A stretch of DNA of 64,000 nucleotides from Pseudomonas spelaei (GCF_009724245.1 NZ_WNNK01000001.1:372001-436000); one strand, 5' to 3'; counted from the first letter of the stretch, positions 44,392 to 53,368 are shown. The notes: generated from the sequence alone by a model not told the origin. Made by a program: numbers and translations.

Positions 44392-45420
44392 TCAGGTACT
44401 CTCGCGCACCATCAACTCAAACCCCATATCCACCACCGGCCGGGCAATTTTGTTGCCCGCGATCAGCGTCAGCAAATGCTCGGCCGCACGTCTGCCGATG
44501 GCTTCCCGAGGCGTGCTGATGCTGCTCAGGCGCGGCACCATGAAGCTTGATGCAGGCAGGTCATTGAACCCCAGCACCGCCACTTGCTCCGGCACTTTGA
44601 TTCCGTGACGCAGGGCTTCCAGTAGGGCGCCTTGTGCCAGGTCGTCGTTGCCGAAAAAGATCGCGTCCACATCCGGATGGCTGGCCAGCAGTTGCAGGAA
44701 CAGCTCGCCGCCCAGGCCCACCGATGATGGGCGCGGTGTCATCAGCTCCAGCGCGGGGTCATACAGCCCGGCCTGTTGCAACGCCCGACGAAAACCTTCA
44801 CCGCGCAGCAATGTACGTTGGTCCAGTTGCGCGCCGATATAAGCCAGGCGCTTGCGGCCACGGGAAATCAAATGCGCCGCGGCGGTCTCGCCCGCGCTGG
44901 TTTGCGAGAACCCTACGCAGTTCAGGCCGGCGCCGGGGTCCAGGTCCATCATGTACACGCTGGGCACATTGCTGCTCTCGACCATGCGCCGGGCGCTTTC
45001 GGTGCGATCAAAACCGGTCAGCAGAAAACCCCGTGGCTGGTAAGCCATGTAGTTGCGCAGCAGGTTTTCTTCTTCTTCCCGAGAGTAGTGGGTGTTGCCG
45101 ATCAGCACTTCGAAGCCTTTGGGCCGCAGTACCTGATGAATGGCTTCCAGGGTTTCGATGAACAGCAGGTTGGACAGCGACGGCACCAACACCACCACCG
45201 ACTGGCTCTGGGCCGAGGCCAGGGCGCGCGCAGCGGGGTTGACCACGTAGTTGAGGTCGGCGGCGGCCTTCTGGACTTTTTCCACCAGTTCGGTGGCCAC
45301 GGTGCTGATGCCGCGCAGTGCCCTGGAGGCGGTGATCGGGCTGACGCCGGCCATTCGGGCGACTTCGTTCAGGGTGGGGCGTCCCGTCGTGCGGGTATTT
45401 TTATCGTTCTTGGGGGTCAT
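44392..45420 (-). CDS. gntR: GntR, LacI-family gluconate repressor
   Basis: A 342-aa LacI-type repressor. The HTH is RPTLNEVARMAGVSPITAS (about residues 14-33) with a hinge helix NPAARALASAQS. The effector lobe has FVLIGNTHYS-type segments (VLIGNTHYSREEEENLLRN) and FGNDDLAQGALLEALRHG. It represses gluconate uptake and kinase genes and is relieved by gluconate or its phosphate. It is divergent from gntK; an operator close to its own start indicates autoregulation. ATG 45420 is preferred over 45435. Confidence 0.92.
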   Translation of the reverse strand: MTPKNDKNTRTTGRPTLNEVARMAGVSPITASRALRGISTVATELVEKVQKAAADLNYVVNPAARALASAQSQSVVVLVPSLSNLLFIETLEAIHQVLRPKGFEVLIGNTHYSREEEENLLRNYMAYQPRGFLLTGFDRTESARRMVESSNVPSVYMMDLDPGAGLNCVGFSQTSAGETAAAHLISRGRKRLAYIGAQLDQRTLLRGEGFRRALQQAGLYDPALELMTPRPSSVGLGGELFLQLLASHPDVDAIFFGNDDLAQGALLEALRHGIKVPEQVAVLGFNDLPASSFMVPRLSSISTPREAIGRRAAEHLLTLIAGNKIARPVVDMGFELMVREST

Positions 45421-45453
45421 CAGGCGGCTTGCCAAACAAAAATCGAGGCACTA

Positions 45454-45467
45454 AGGTAGCGCTGTCT
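45454..45467. promoter_or_regulatory. GntR operator near gntR start
   Basis: AGGTAGCGCTGTCT, a one- to two-base variant of the perfect palindrome AGATAGCGCTATCT found before gntP. It lies 34 bp upstream of the gntR ATG. Confidence 0.75.
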
Positions 45468-45606
45468 CCAAAGGCCTGCAAATCCTTGAGCGTTGGGTTG
45501 CCTGATCTTGCTCGAGGGTGCTTGGAGAGGATGCACGCGTCACTCCATAAAAATGAAAAGACGGCGCGGGAAAAGCCTGTTTTTGCACTAGCCTTAGGGC
45601 TGGCAA

Positions 45607-45620
45607 AGGTAGCGCTATCT
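45607..45620. promoter_or_regulatory. GntR operator upstream of gntK
   Basis: AGGTAGCGCTATCT, centred on AGCGCT, lies 18 bp before the gntK ATG and so overlaps the likely transcript start. Confidence 0.8.
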
Positions 45621-45637
45621 GCGTCCTGAGGTGTTTC

Positions 45638-46171
45638 ATGAGTCAACCTGTTACCGCCCTGGTCATCATGGGTGTTTCCGGCTGTGGCAAGTCCAGCGTC
45701 AGCGAGGCCCTGTGCCTGTTGAACGGCGCCACCGCCATTGAAGGCGACAGCTTTCACCCTGCCGCCAATATCGAAAAGATGAGTGCCGGTCATCCGCTTA
45801 ACGACGACGATCGTGCCGGCTGGCTCGATATCCTCTGTGATGAACTGCGCCGCTCGCTCAAAGCCGGCCAACATCCGGTCCTGACCTGCTCGGCCCTGAA
45901 GAAAAAATACCGTGACCACCTGCGTGAAGCGGCGCCGGGCCTGGGTTTTGTCTTCCTGGAACTGACCCGTGAGGTGGCCGCCGATCGTGTTTCCCATCGC
46001 CCCGGTCATTTCATGCCGGCGAGCCTGATCGACAGCCAGTTCGCCACCCTCGAATCGCCGAAGGGTGAGCCGCTGACCCTGGCCTTGAACGCCAGCGAAG
46101 ACAGCGTCGCGGACCTGGCCAAGCAAACCAATGCCTGGTGGCTTGAACACGGCTTTGAACCCATTCAATAA
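45638..46171 (+). CDS. gntK: Gluconokinase
   Basis: A 177-aa P-loop kinase. Walker A is MGVSGCGKSS (11-20) and the substrate motif is EGDSFHPAANIEKMSAGHPL with LNDDDRAGWLDIL. It phosphorylates gluconate to 6-phosphogluconate, feeding Edd/Eda (eda lies at 14.9 kb). It is followed by gntP after an 84-bp gap with a GntR operator. Confidence 0.94.
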   Translation: MSQPVTALVIMGVSGCGKSSVSEALCLLNGATAIEGDSFHPAANIEKMSAGHPLNDDDRAGWLDILCDELRRSLKAGQHPVLTCSALKKKYRDHLREAAPGLGFVFLELTREVAADRVSHRPGHFMPASLIDSQFATLESPKGEPLTLALNASEDSVADLAKQTNAWWLEHGFEPIQ

Positions 46172-46185
46172 TTTTTTGCCTGACA

Positions 46186-46199
46186 AGATAGCGCTATCT
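46186..46199. promoter_or_regulatory. GntR operator upstream of gntP
   Basis: AGATAGCGCTATCT is a perfect 14-bp palindrome, 57 bp upstream of the gntP ATG, suggesting an internal promoter in addition to the gntK promoter. Confidence 0.85.
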
Positions 46200-46226
46200 G
46201 ACGGCACGAAATTCAACACCGGCTTT

Positions 46227-46240
46227 AATAACAACAACAA
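46227..46240 (+). promoter_or_regulatory. Crc/Hfq-type CA motif before gntP
   Basis: AATAACAACAACAA is a repeated AANAANAA motif directly before the CAGGAGAG ribosome binding site of gntP; the best CA site in the window. Confidence 0.6.
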
Positions 46241-46255
46241 ACAGGAGAGATCCCC

Positions 46256-47611
46256 ATGTTTGGCATGTCCCACGATTCCTACTTGCTGCTTGATGCAGTG
46301 GTGACCATTATCGGGCTGATCGTCTTGATCACCCGGTTCAAAGTCCACCCGTTCATTGCGCTGATCATCGCCGCCGGCTTTCTCGGCCTGACCTCGGGCA
46401 TGCCCGTGGACAAGATCATCAAGGCGTTCCAGGACGGCTTCGGCGGCGTGCTTGGCTTTGTCGGGATTATCCTGGCGCTCGGTACGATGCTCGGCAAGAT
46501 GATGGCCGATTCCGGCGGTGCCGATCAGATCGCCCAGACGCTGGTCCGCGCGTTCGGCAAGGACAAGGTGCAGTGGGCAATGATGTTCGCCGCGTTCCTG
46601 GTGGGCATTCCGTTGTTCTTCGAGATCGGCTTCGTGCTGCTGATCCCGCTGGTGTTTATCGTCGCGCGCCGTACCGGTGTGTCACTGATCAAGATCGGCA
46701 TCCCGCTGCTGGCCGGCCTGTCGGCGGTCCACGGCCTGGTTCCACCGCACCCAGGGCCGCTGCTGGCGATTGGCGTGTTTGGTGCCGACATCGGCAAGAC
46801 CATTCTCTACGGCCTGATCGTCGCGCTGCCTACTGCGATCATTGCCGGACCGCTCTACGGTTCGTTTATCGCCAAGTACATCCCGGGCAACCCGTCCCAG
46901 GAGCTGGTGGACCAACTGGCCAGTGAGCAACCGGAATCCAAGAGCCTGCCGAGCTTCAGCATCACCCTGATCACCGTGTTGTTGCCGGTGTTCCTGATGC
47001 TGCTGAAAACCTTCGCCGACGTCGCCCTGCCGGACGGCCATGCGATCCGCAACTGGATGGACATGATCGGTCACCCGATCACCGCGTTGCTGCTGGCGTT
47101 GCTGCTGTCGCTGTACACCTTTGGCCATCGCCAGGGCATCGGTTCCAAGCAAATCCTCAAGCTGCTCGATGCCAGCCTGGCGCCCACCGCAGCGATCATC
47201 CTGATCATCGGCGCCGGTGGCGGTTTCAAGCAGATGCTGGTGACCAGCGGCGTGGGTGATGTGATCGGCCAAATGGCAGTGACTGCGCAGATCAACCCGA
47301 TCCTTCTGGCATGGCTGGTGGCGGCGGTGATTCGTGTGGCCACGGGTTCAGCGACCGTGGCGACCATTACGGGCGCGGGCATTGTGGTGCCGGTGGTCGG
47401 GATGATTCCGGGTGTGAACCGCGAGTTGCTGGTGTTGGCGACGGGGGCGGGATCGTTGGTGTTGTCTCACGTCAACGATGCGGGGTTCTGGCTGGTGAAG
47501 CAGTACTTCAATATGACCGTGGCTGAAACCTTCAAGACCTGGACGGCGATGGAGACCATTCTGTCCGTGGTTGCGCTGGGCTTCATCATGTTGCTGTCGC
47601 TGGTGGTCTGA
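46256..47611 (+). CDS. gntP: Gluconate:H+ symporter GntP/GntT
   Basis: A 451-aa inner-membrane permease of the GntP family with about 12-14 helices. Typical segments are VHPFIALIIAAGFLGLTSGM, MMADSGGADQIAQTLVRAFG, HGLVPPHPGPLLAIGVFGAD (the conserved HPGP loop) and ATGAGSLVLSHVNDAGFWLV near the end. It imports gluconate for GntK. A REPIN nested in a second inverted repeat follows the gene. Confidence 0.93.
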   Translation: MFGMSHDSYLLLDAVVTIIGLIVLITRFKVHPFIALIIAAGFLGLTSGMPVDKIIKAFQDGFGGVLGFVGIILALGTMLGKMMADSGGADQIAQTLVRAFGKDKVQWAMMFAAFLVGIPLFFEIGFVLLIPLVFIVARRTGVSLIKIGIPLLAGLSAVHGLVPPHPGPLLAIGVFGADIGKTILYGLIVALPTAIIAGPLYGSFIAKYIPGNPSQELVDQLASEQPESKSLPSFSITLITVLLPVFLMLLKTFADVALPDGHAIRNWMDMIGHPITALLLALLLSLYTFGHRQGIGSKQILKLLDASLAPTAAIILIIGAGGGFKQMLVTSGVGDVIGQMAVTAQINPILLAWLVAAVIRVATGSATVATITGAGIVVPVVGMIPGVNRELLVLATGAGSLVLSHVNDAGFWLVKQYFNMTVAETFKTWTAMETILSVVALGFIMLLSLVV

Positions 47612-47630
47612 CAGACACATCGCACAACCA

Positions 47631-47757
47631 AATGTGGGAACCCGGTCCCTGTGGGAGCCGGGCTTGCCCGCGATGCAGGCACCTCGGTCTGTCAGGTAAA
47701 CCGAGGTGATGCTATCGCAGGCAAGCCAGCTCCCACATTTGACCGGGTTCCCACATT
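47631..47757. repeat. REPIN nested inside an outer 17-bp inverted repeat
   Basis: The REPIN (47650-47737, TGTGGGAGCCGGGCTTGCCC and its partner) is flanked by a perfect outer pair AATGTGGGAACCCGGTC and GACCGGGTTCCCACATT. Inside is another stem, CACCTCGGT / ACCGAGGTG. It lies between the convergent gntP and alaC genes and may end both transcripts. Confidence 0.85.
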
Positions 47758-47761
47758 CAGA

Positions 47762-48979
47762 TCAGGCGTTAGCTTTCTGGACTAACCCATCCGCCCGAAA
47801 CATCCCGCGAATGCCCCGCACTGCCTGGCGAATCCGATCCTGATTCTCGATCAGCGCAAAGCGCACATGATCATCGCCATACTCGCCAAAGCCGATCCCC
47901 GGCGACACGCACACCTTCGCTTCCAGCAGCAGCTTCTTGGCAAACTCCAGCGAGCCCATCGCCGCATACGCCTCGGGAATTTTCGCCCAGACGTACATCG
48001 ACGCCTTGGGGTTTTCCACCATCCAGCCCAGCTCATGCAGGCCTTTGACCAGCACGTTACGGCGCTGGCGATACTGGTCGGCGATGTCCTTCACGCATTG
48101 TTGGTCGCCTTCCAGCGCCGCAATCGCCGCCACTTGCAGTGGGGTGAAGGTGCCGTAGTCGTGGTAGCTCTTGATCCGCGCCAGGGCGTTGACCAGTTCC
48201 GCATTCCCCACCATGAAACCAATGCGCCAGCCGGCCATGTTGTAGCTCTTGGACAGGGTGAAAAACTCCACCGCAATGTCCTTGGCGCCCGGCACCTGCA
48301 TGATCGAGGGAGCCTTCCAGCCGTCGTAGACGATGTCGGCGTAGGCCAGGTCATGCACCACCAGCACGTCATACTGCTTGGCCAGGGCGATCACCCGCTC
48401 GAAGAAATCCAGCTCCACGCACTGGGCGGTGGGGTTGGAGGGGAAGCCGAGGATCATCATCTTCGGCTTGGGGATCGAGCCGCGAATCGCCCGTTCCAGT
48501 TCGGCGAAGAAATCCACACCGGGAATCAGCGGCACCGAACGCACCTGGGCCCCGGCAATCACCGCACCGTAGATGTGAATCGGGTAGCTGGGGTTGGGCA
48601 CCAGCACCGTGTCGCCCTGGTCGAGGGTGGCAAGCATCAAGTGCGCCAGGCCTTCCTTGGAACCGATGGTGACGATGGCCTCGGTTTCCGGGTCGATGTC
48701 CACGTCATAGCGGTCTTTGTACCAGTGCGAAATCGCCCGGCGCAGACGCGGGATGCCTTTGGAGGTGGAATAACCGTGGGTGTCTTCACGCTGGGCGACG
48801 GTCACCAGTTTCTCCACGATGTGCGGTGGAGTGGGGCCGTCGGGGTTGCCCATGCTCAAGTCGATGATGTCTTCGCCACGACGACGGGCGGCCATCTTCA
48901 GCTCGGCAGTGATATTGAACACGTAGGGGGGGAGTCGATCTATGCGCGCAAAGCGGCGCGGCGAACCTTGGTCTGCCAT
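47762..48979 (-). CDS. alaC: Alanine transaminase AlaC
   Basis: A 405-aa class I aminotransferase making alanine from pyruvate and glutamate. It starts [20 protein letters not shown], and has [24 protein letters not shown] (about residues 40-52), [13 protein letters not shown] and the Schiff-base Lys in [16 protein letters not shown]. Longer in-frame starts up to 49207 lie in the promoter region and encode non-family sequence. In many genera it is beside thrA/hom; here it is alone. Confidence 0.9.
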   Translation of the reverse strand: MADQGSPRRFARIDRLPPYVFNITAELKMAARRRGEDIIDLSMGNPDGPTPPHIVEKLVTVAQREDTHGYSTSKGIPRLRRAISHWYKDRYDVDIDPETEAIVTIGSKEGLAHLMLATLDQGDTVLVPNPSYPIHIYGAVIAGAQVRSVPLIPGVDFFAELERAIRGSIPKPKMMILGFPSNPTAQCVELDFFERVIALAKQYDVLVVHDLAYADIVYDGWKAPSIMQVPGAKDIAVEFFTLSKSYNMAGWRIGFMVGNAELVNALARIKSYHDYGTFTPLQVAAIAALEGDQQCVKDIADQYRQRRNVLVKGLHELGWMVENPKASMYVWAKIPEAYAAMGSLEFAKKLLLEAKVCVSPGIGFGEYGDDHVRFALIENQDRIRQAVRGIRGMFRADGLVQKANA

Positions 48980-49176
48980 TGTTGCCTCGAAATACGTAAG
49001 CGCCCGGAACCGTCCGAGCGACGTCGGCCACTGCGGTGGCCTGCGGGGCAGACAATACGGGCGATGATGGCCCGTTGTCCAGATGGGGCGGCGAGTATTT
49101 TTGGGCTTTGAGCGAAGTGCCGATATGACCCTATACTCGTTACGGTTTTGTTCACTCATCGATGGAGACTGTTCAG

Positions 49177-49659
49177 ATGGACCAACAGGCAAGCCAACCG
49201 CTGTCACCGCGTATGGAAGAGGGCAAGGCCCTGGTGATCGCCGGTGTAGAAGGGCGTTATTCGAAAGCCACGGTGGGAGACATTCCCAAGCTGTGGGAGT
49301 TGTTCGACAGCTGTATCAACGACATCAAAAAGCGCATCGGTGGCGTGACCTACGGCGTCTGCCATAACCCCAATCACGGCGAGTTCGACTATCTCGCCGG
49401 GGTCGAAGTACCCGGCAAGGGCGACGTTCCCGGCAACTTCCAGTCGGTTGAGATTCCCGCCCATCACTATGCGGTCTTCCCGCACTACGGCCCGGTGCAG
49501 GCGCTTGAGCAAACCTACGAGCGGATCATGTTCGAGTGGCTGCCGCACTCGGGATACAAGGTCGCCGGCCCTGATTTCGAGCGTTACAGCGCGGATTTTG
49601 ATGCGAGAAAGGGCACGGGCGGGGTGGAAGTCTGGTTACCGGTTGAAGCGAAGGACTGA
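49177..49659 (+). CDS. GyrI-like effector-binding domain protein
   Basis: A 160-aa stand-alone effector-binding domain, like the C-terminal part of AraC-family Rob or GyrI. Segments are [40 protein letters not shown] and a final [11 protein letters not shown]. It has no DNA-binding domain. It could bind small hydrophobic or cationic compounds. GGAG lies 10 nt before ATG 49177; an upstream ATG at 49162 lacks a site. Confidence 0.78.
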   Translation: MDQQASQPLSPRMEEGKALVIAGVEGRYSKATVGDIPKLWELFDSCINDIKKRIGGVTYGVCHNPNHGEFDYLAGVEVPGKGDVPGNFQSVEIPAHHYAVFPHYGPVQALEQTYERIMFEWLPHSGYKVAGPDFERYSADFDARKGTGGVEVWLPVEAKD

Positions 49660-49734
49660 CCCGCGAGCCGAGGGTGATTTGTCCTCCTCGGCTGTTTTCT
49701 TTCGAGTGTTCCCCGGCAACGGTGGTATAGGCGT

Positions 49735-50340
49735 TCAATACAAACTGGCCTTGAGCCTGTCCGGCATCTCCCGATCATAGGTCTCGGCATCGAACTGCCC
49801 GTCATTGAGCCGCTTGTGAAATGCCCCGGCCGTGGGCAGCGCGGAGCGGTCCAGGTGTTTGTCGGGGTTCCAGCAGTCGGAGCGCACAAACGCCTTGGAG
49901 CAATGGAAGTAGGCGGCTTGCACCTGCACCAGAATCACCGAACGCGCCGGCTTGCCATTGACGGCAAAGCTCTCCAGCAGTTCAGGCTCGATGGAAATCT
50001 GCGCCTGGCCATTGACCCGCAATGTCTCGCCAATCCCCGGGATGATAAACAGCAAGGCAATGCGCGGGTCCACCAGCAAATTGCGCAAGGTATCCAGGCG
50101 GTTATTGCCTGGTCGATCCGGTATCGCCAGGGTGCGCTCATCGATGATCCGCACAAAACCCGGCACATCGCCCCGTGGCGAGCCATCGAGACCGTCAGGG
50201 CCTGATGAACTGACCACCACCAGCGGCGAAGCCCGGACCATGGCCTGATAGTCCTCGTTGAGAAACGCGATTTCCTTGCGCACGGCCCGCTCGTGGGGGA
50301 GGCCATAGAGGGTTTCGAGTTGTTCCAGGGTAGTCAGCAT
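49735..50340 (-). CDS. Pyridoxamine 5'-phosphate oxidase-family flavoprotein
   Basis: A roughly 201-aa split-barrel FMN/F420-type protein. Segments are MVRASPLVVVSSSGPDGLDG, SPRGDVPGFVRIIDERTLAI, IPDRPGNNRLDTLRNLLVDP and ALLFIIPGIGETLRVNGQA, as in the MSMEG_1061 type. It probably binds FMN and reduces or oxidises an unknown small substrate. The start MLTTLEQLETLYG is preferred; an upstream in-frame ATG at 50358 is possible. It is convergent with the GyrI-like gene. Confidence 0.8.
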   Translation of the reverse strand: MLTTLEQLETLYGLPHERAVRKEIAFLNEDYQAMVRASPLVVVSSSGPDGLDGSPRGDVPGFVRIIDERTLAIPDRPGNNRLDTLRNLLVDPRIALLFIIPGIGETLRVNGQAQISIEPELLESFAVNGKPARSVILVQVQAAYFHCSKAFVRSDCWNPDKHLDRSALPTAGAFHKRLNDGQFDAETYDREMPDRLKASLY

Positions 50341-50387
50341 CGGGTTCCCGTTATCCATGGATGAGCCTATTCGTCAGGTCGATGCGG

Positions 50388-51596
50388 TCAGCTACCAAAG
50401 CTACGTTGGTAGTCCTGCGCGGATTTCTGGATGGCCTGCGCAACATTGGGTGCTTGTCGGCAATAGTCGTCTTCGCGCTTGAGAACAATCTCAAGGGTCT
50501 GGAGCAGATTCCGGATACGCTCCTCGGGTTTTTCGATATCGCAGGTTTTCGCAAACTCGAGGATGCCCAGGCGCGAAGCAAAAAATGATTTGTTACCGAC
50601 CAAGTCTAATGCCAGTGAATCCTCTGGAATATAGGCCGTGGTATTCGCGATGTCGTAAGCCGGTGCAAGACGTGCGTCTTGTTTGACCGGGTCGCTGTAA
50701 AGCAGACCGAAATTTTTCAGATGGGCGTCACCATTACCGACGATGCAACTCAACGCTACGCTATCGAACAGTTGTTCCAGTGAACTGCGTACTTCCTCAG
50801 GTGAGCAATAGAGGCGCACGGCCCTGGCGATCATGGTGTAGCTCTTGCTGTATTTTTGTTCGGCAGACAGGCCCATCAGTGTTGTCATGTCTTCGAACCC
50901 CAGGGGGTTGAGCTGCTCATCCCGATCAAAGCGTCGCATGATGAAGAGTTTGTGGTTCTGTGAGAGGTAAAACGGCGGGACCGGTATGCCCGCGTCCCTG
51001 GCAATGGACATGCACAGGTATTCGTTGATGGCCAGTCCTGGGAACTCGTCGCGTCCGCTTTTGATAATCAGGTCATTGGTTTTCGACGTGAATTTCTGCT
51101 CGGGTGTCTGTGGAGATTCCGGTACCAGTACCTTGGGTTGCACGCCGGAAATACCCGCCCGCAGGATGTACCGGTCTACCAGGTCGGCGAACAGGTCTTC
51201 GGCGCCATCCCAGGCAAGAATCTGTGCCAGGCTCTCGCCGTTGGCAGGCGGGCTGTTACGCTGAATCAACTCATTGACTTGAGCCGAAGAAACGAAGACT
51301 CGGCCTATGGGGGCACTGCTGCCCGACAATGCGAGTAACAGCATCGGATCGACCCTCACTGTCTTGGCCAGGCGGTTTCTAAGTTGCTCCAGCACATACC
51401 CTTCCGGAAGGTTCATCTGGAAGATCGGGTGCAGTTCCCGACGACGATACTCATCGGCGCGAACCGGCATCAGCAGGCTCACTGCGCTGTGCGCCAAGGC
51501 GTTATCGCCGTAGCGGAACAGATAGTTATCAGCTCCGATGAACACGCTTCCACTGGCGCCTTGAGGGGTATGTACCTGCAGTCTGGGGCTATTCAT
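50388..51596 (-). CDS. hipA: HipA-family toxin Ser/Thr kinase
   Basis: A 402-aa HipA-type kinase. The N-terminal barrel (about 1-110) is followed by the ATP loop SGVQPKVLVP (about 150-159, Lys155), the catalytic loop VGNGDAHLKNFGLL with Asp290 and Asn295, and the metal Asp in APAYDIANTT (Asp315). All key residues are present, so it should be active. HipA kinases phosphorylate targets such as glutamyl-tRNA synthetase and can cause dormancy. It starts inside the last codons of hipB, the normal antitoxin-then-toxin order. Confidence 0.88.
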   Translation of the reverse strand: MNSPRLQVHTPQGASGSVFIGADNYLFRYGDNALAHSAVSLLMPVRADEYRRRELHPIFQMNLPEGYVLEQLRNRLAKTVRVDPMLLLALSGSSAPIGRVFVSSAQVNELIQRNSPPANGESLAQILAWDGAEDLFADLVDRYILRAGISGVQPKVLVPESPQTPEQKFTSKTNDLIIKSGRDEFPGLAINEYLCMSIARDAGIPVPPFYLSQNHKLFIMRRFDRDEQLNPLGFEDMTTLMGLSAEQKYSKSYTMIARAVRLYCSPEEVRSSLEQLFDSVALSCIVGNGDAHLKNFGLLYSDPVKQDARLAPAYDIANTTAYIPEDSLALDLVGNKSFFASRLGILEFAKTCDIEKPEERIRNLLQTLEIVLKREDDYCRQAPNVAQAIQKSAQDYQRSFGS

Positions 51597-51852
51597 TAAA
51601 CAAGTCGTCCACTTCATCCAGTGTTGGCAGGGACGCAGGTACGAGTTTGACTTCACTGCCCAAGGCCGCAAAAACCCGTGCGTAGGCGCTCATTGAAACA
51701 GAGGGACTGCCTTGCTCGATTTCGATCAGTTTTTGCCGAGTAACACCTGCCAAACGTGCCAGTTCCGCTTGCTTATAGCCGCGGTTCAGCCGCATTGAGC
51801 GAACCTGGCTACCGATTTTGTGAGTGAGAACTGAAAAATTCATGTCATGCAA
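51589..51852 (-). CDS. hipB: HipB-like antitoxin, XRE-family regulator
   Basis: An 87-aa XRE helix-turn-helix protein: LTHKIGSQVRSMRLNRGYKQ, then AELARLAGVTRQKLIEIEQG (about 28-47) and SVSMSAYARVFAALGSEVKL. It should bind its own operator, and with HipA form a repressor complex. Its stop overlaps hipA by 8 bp. An inverted repeat with TACATAA half-sites lies directly upstream. Confidence 0.86.
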   Translation of the reverse strand: MHDMNFSVLTHKIGSQVRSMRLNRGYKQAELARLAGVTRQKLIEIEQGSPSVSMSAYARVFAALGSEVKLVPASLPTLDEVDDLFNE

Positions 51853-51856
51853 CCAT

Positions 51857-51881
51857 TACATAATCGAATATAAGTTATGTA
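51857..51881. promoter_or_regulatory. Inverted repeat upstream of hipBA
   Basis: TACATAA and TTATGTA (perfect inverted 7-mers, 11 bp apart) lie just before the hipB start in an A/T-rich segment, a fitting place for an autorepressor operator. A third related TTACAT occurs at about 51887. Confidence 0.55.
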
Positions 51882-51885
51882 TACG

Positions 51886-52401
51886 TTACATTTTATCGCT
51901 GTCAAGGCTGACCTGATCAAACACCCACGCCAACCGACGCTCATACCCAATCCGCCCCTTGTAAGCCTCGCCGCTATCTACCCAGCCTTGCTGCAAATAC
52001 AGCCCCATCGCCGCCACATTGTCATGGTCCACCGATAACTCCAGCGCCTTGATCTGCGGCCACGCCCGCCGTGCAGCCGCGGGCAATGCTTGCAGGCAGG
52101 CTTTGCCGAAGCCCTGGCCTTGTTTGCTGCGGTCGACTTGCAGGGCGTGCAGGGTGGCGCTGTGTTCACCGGCCCAATGGGGCAGGCAGGGTGGGCGCTT
52201 GAGCAGAAGAAAGGCCACCGGGATGTCTTCGGCCAGTAGCGCGAAACCTTTGACGCCAGGGCTGGGATTGACCAGCAGGGTGTTCAGCGCACAGTAGATA
52301 TCGCCGGAAAACGCCAGTTGCTCGGGATGGACTTCGAGGGTGCTGAGTTGCTGCTGTTGGGCAGCGGTCAGCGTCTCATAGGCGACGAGGTGGGTTTCCA
52401 T
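51886..52401 (-). CDS. GNAT-family N-acetyltransferase
   Basis: A 171-aa acetyltransferase. The cofactor motif is LHALQVDRSKQGQGFGKACL with QGQGFGKA, and later LELSVDHDNVAAMGLYLQQG. The substrate is unknown. METHLVAYE at 52401 is preferred over an upstream frame start at 52437. It is not tied to hipBA by sequence beyond lying next to its promoter. Confidence 0.78.
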   Translation of the reverse strand: METHLVAYETLTAAQQQQLSTLEVHPEQLAFSGDIYCALNTLLVNPSPGVKGFALLAEDIPVAFLLLKRPPCLPHWAGEHSATLHALQVDRSKQGQGFGKACLQALPAAARRAWPQIKALELSVDHDNVAAMGLYLQQGWVDSGEAYKGRIGYERRLAWVFDQVSLDSDKM

Positions 52402-52480
52402 TGGTAAGGCATCCAAGTTCCTACGGAGAGGTCGCAAATTCTAGCGGGTTTGTTGTGCCCGCAATTATTTTTTGCGAGCG

Positions 52481-52507
52481 TGTCGATTGGCCGACGGCTC
52501 ACTCGAC
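52481..52507 (+). promoter_or_regulatory. ECF42-type promoter
   Basis: TGTCGA (52481-52486), a 17-bp spacer, and CGAC (52504-52507) match the ECF42 consensus TGTCGA / CGA(T)C. It is 43 bp upstream of the first gene of the ECF42 operon. Confidence 0.7.
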
Positions 52508-52549
52508 TAAGGGTGTCTTCAGTGATTTTTCCATGAAAGGAGTATCGCC

Positions 52550-52981
52550 ATGAGCACTCAGGTTAAAACCGAAATCAGCGCCTTGATCGAACACTGGCAG
52601 CAGGCCGTGATGGCCAAGGATATCGAGCGCATTGTCAGCTTTTACGCCGATGATATCGTCTCGTTCGATGCCGTTGGTGCCCTGCAATTCAAAGGCAAGG
52701 CCGCCTACCGCGCGCATTGGGAAGAATGCATGAAAGTCTGCCCCGGCCCGGGTATTTTCGAGTTTCATCAATTGCACATCGTGCCGGCTGCCGAGAGTGC
52801 CTTTGCCTTCTGGCTCGCTCGCTGTGGTGGCGCCGGACCGGACGGTGTGGTCAAGGCGTGCTGGATGCGCGTGACCGCTGGCTACCAGCGCATCGGGGGC
52901 CAATGGCAGGTGGTGCATGAGCACTGGTCGGCGCCGTTCGATATGCACACGGGCACCACATTGTTCGAGCTGGAACCCTGA
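52550..52981 (+). CDS. NTF2-like (SnoaL/DUF4440) protein
   Basis: A 143-aa protein of the NTF2-like fold: MAKDIERIVSFYADDIVSFD, ALQFKGKAAYRAHWEECMKV and GQWQVVHEHWSAPFD. Members of this fold are small isomerases, hydrolases or ligand carriers; no precise function can be given. GAAAGGAG lies 9 nt before ATG. It begins the ECF42 operon; 42 bp separate it from the next gene. Confidence 0.8.
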   Translation: MSTQVKTEISALIEHWQQAVMAKDIERIVSFYADDIVSFDAVGALQFKGKAAYRAHWEECMKVCPGPGIFEFHQLHIVPAAESAFAFWLARCGGAGPDGVVKACWMRVTAGYQRIGGQWQVVHEHWSAPFDMHTGTTLFELEP

Positions 52982-53023
52982 TCACCGGGGACTATAGTTG
53001 AGAGTCCGAAAACGGAGAATGTT

Positions 53024-53368
53024 ATGAAATACCTCTGCCTGATCTATAGCAATGAGCAGGTGCTGCATGATTCGCCTGATAGCCCCAAGGACCCGGAATG
53101 TTTCGCTTATGGCCAGTTCGTGCAGGCCAGCGGTCGGATGCTCGCTGCCGAGCCGCTGGAATCAGTGACCACCGCTACCACCGTGCGTATGCGCAACGGC
53201 AAGCTGTCGATCACCGACGGTCCGTTCGCCGAGACCAAGGAGCAACTCGCCGGGTTTTACCTGATCGAAGCCAAGGACTTGAATGAAGCAATCCAGGTGG
53301 CCGGCGGCATTCCGGCAGCCCGGGTCGGCAGTGTAGAAGTGCGCCCGGTGCGTGAACTGAATCTCTGA
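53024..53368 (+). CDS. YciI/DGPF-domain protein
   Basis: A 114-aa YciI-like protein with the motif ITDGPFAETKEQLAGFYLIE and KDLNEAIQVAGGIPAAR. DGPF proteins are the hallmark neighbours of ECF42 sigma factors; their biochemical role is not settled. GAGAATG-type site precedes the ATG (CGGAGA, 8 nt). It sits between the NTF2-like and SRPBCC genes. Confidence 0.9.
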   Translation: MKYLCLIYSNEQVLHDSPDSPKDPECFAYGQFVQASGRMLAAEPLESVTTATTVRMRNGKLSITDGPFAETKEQLAGFYLIEAKDLNEAIQVAGGIPAARVGSVEVRPVRELNL

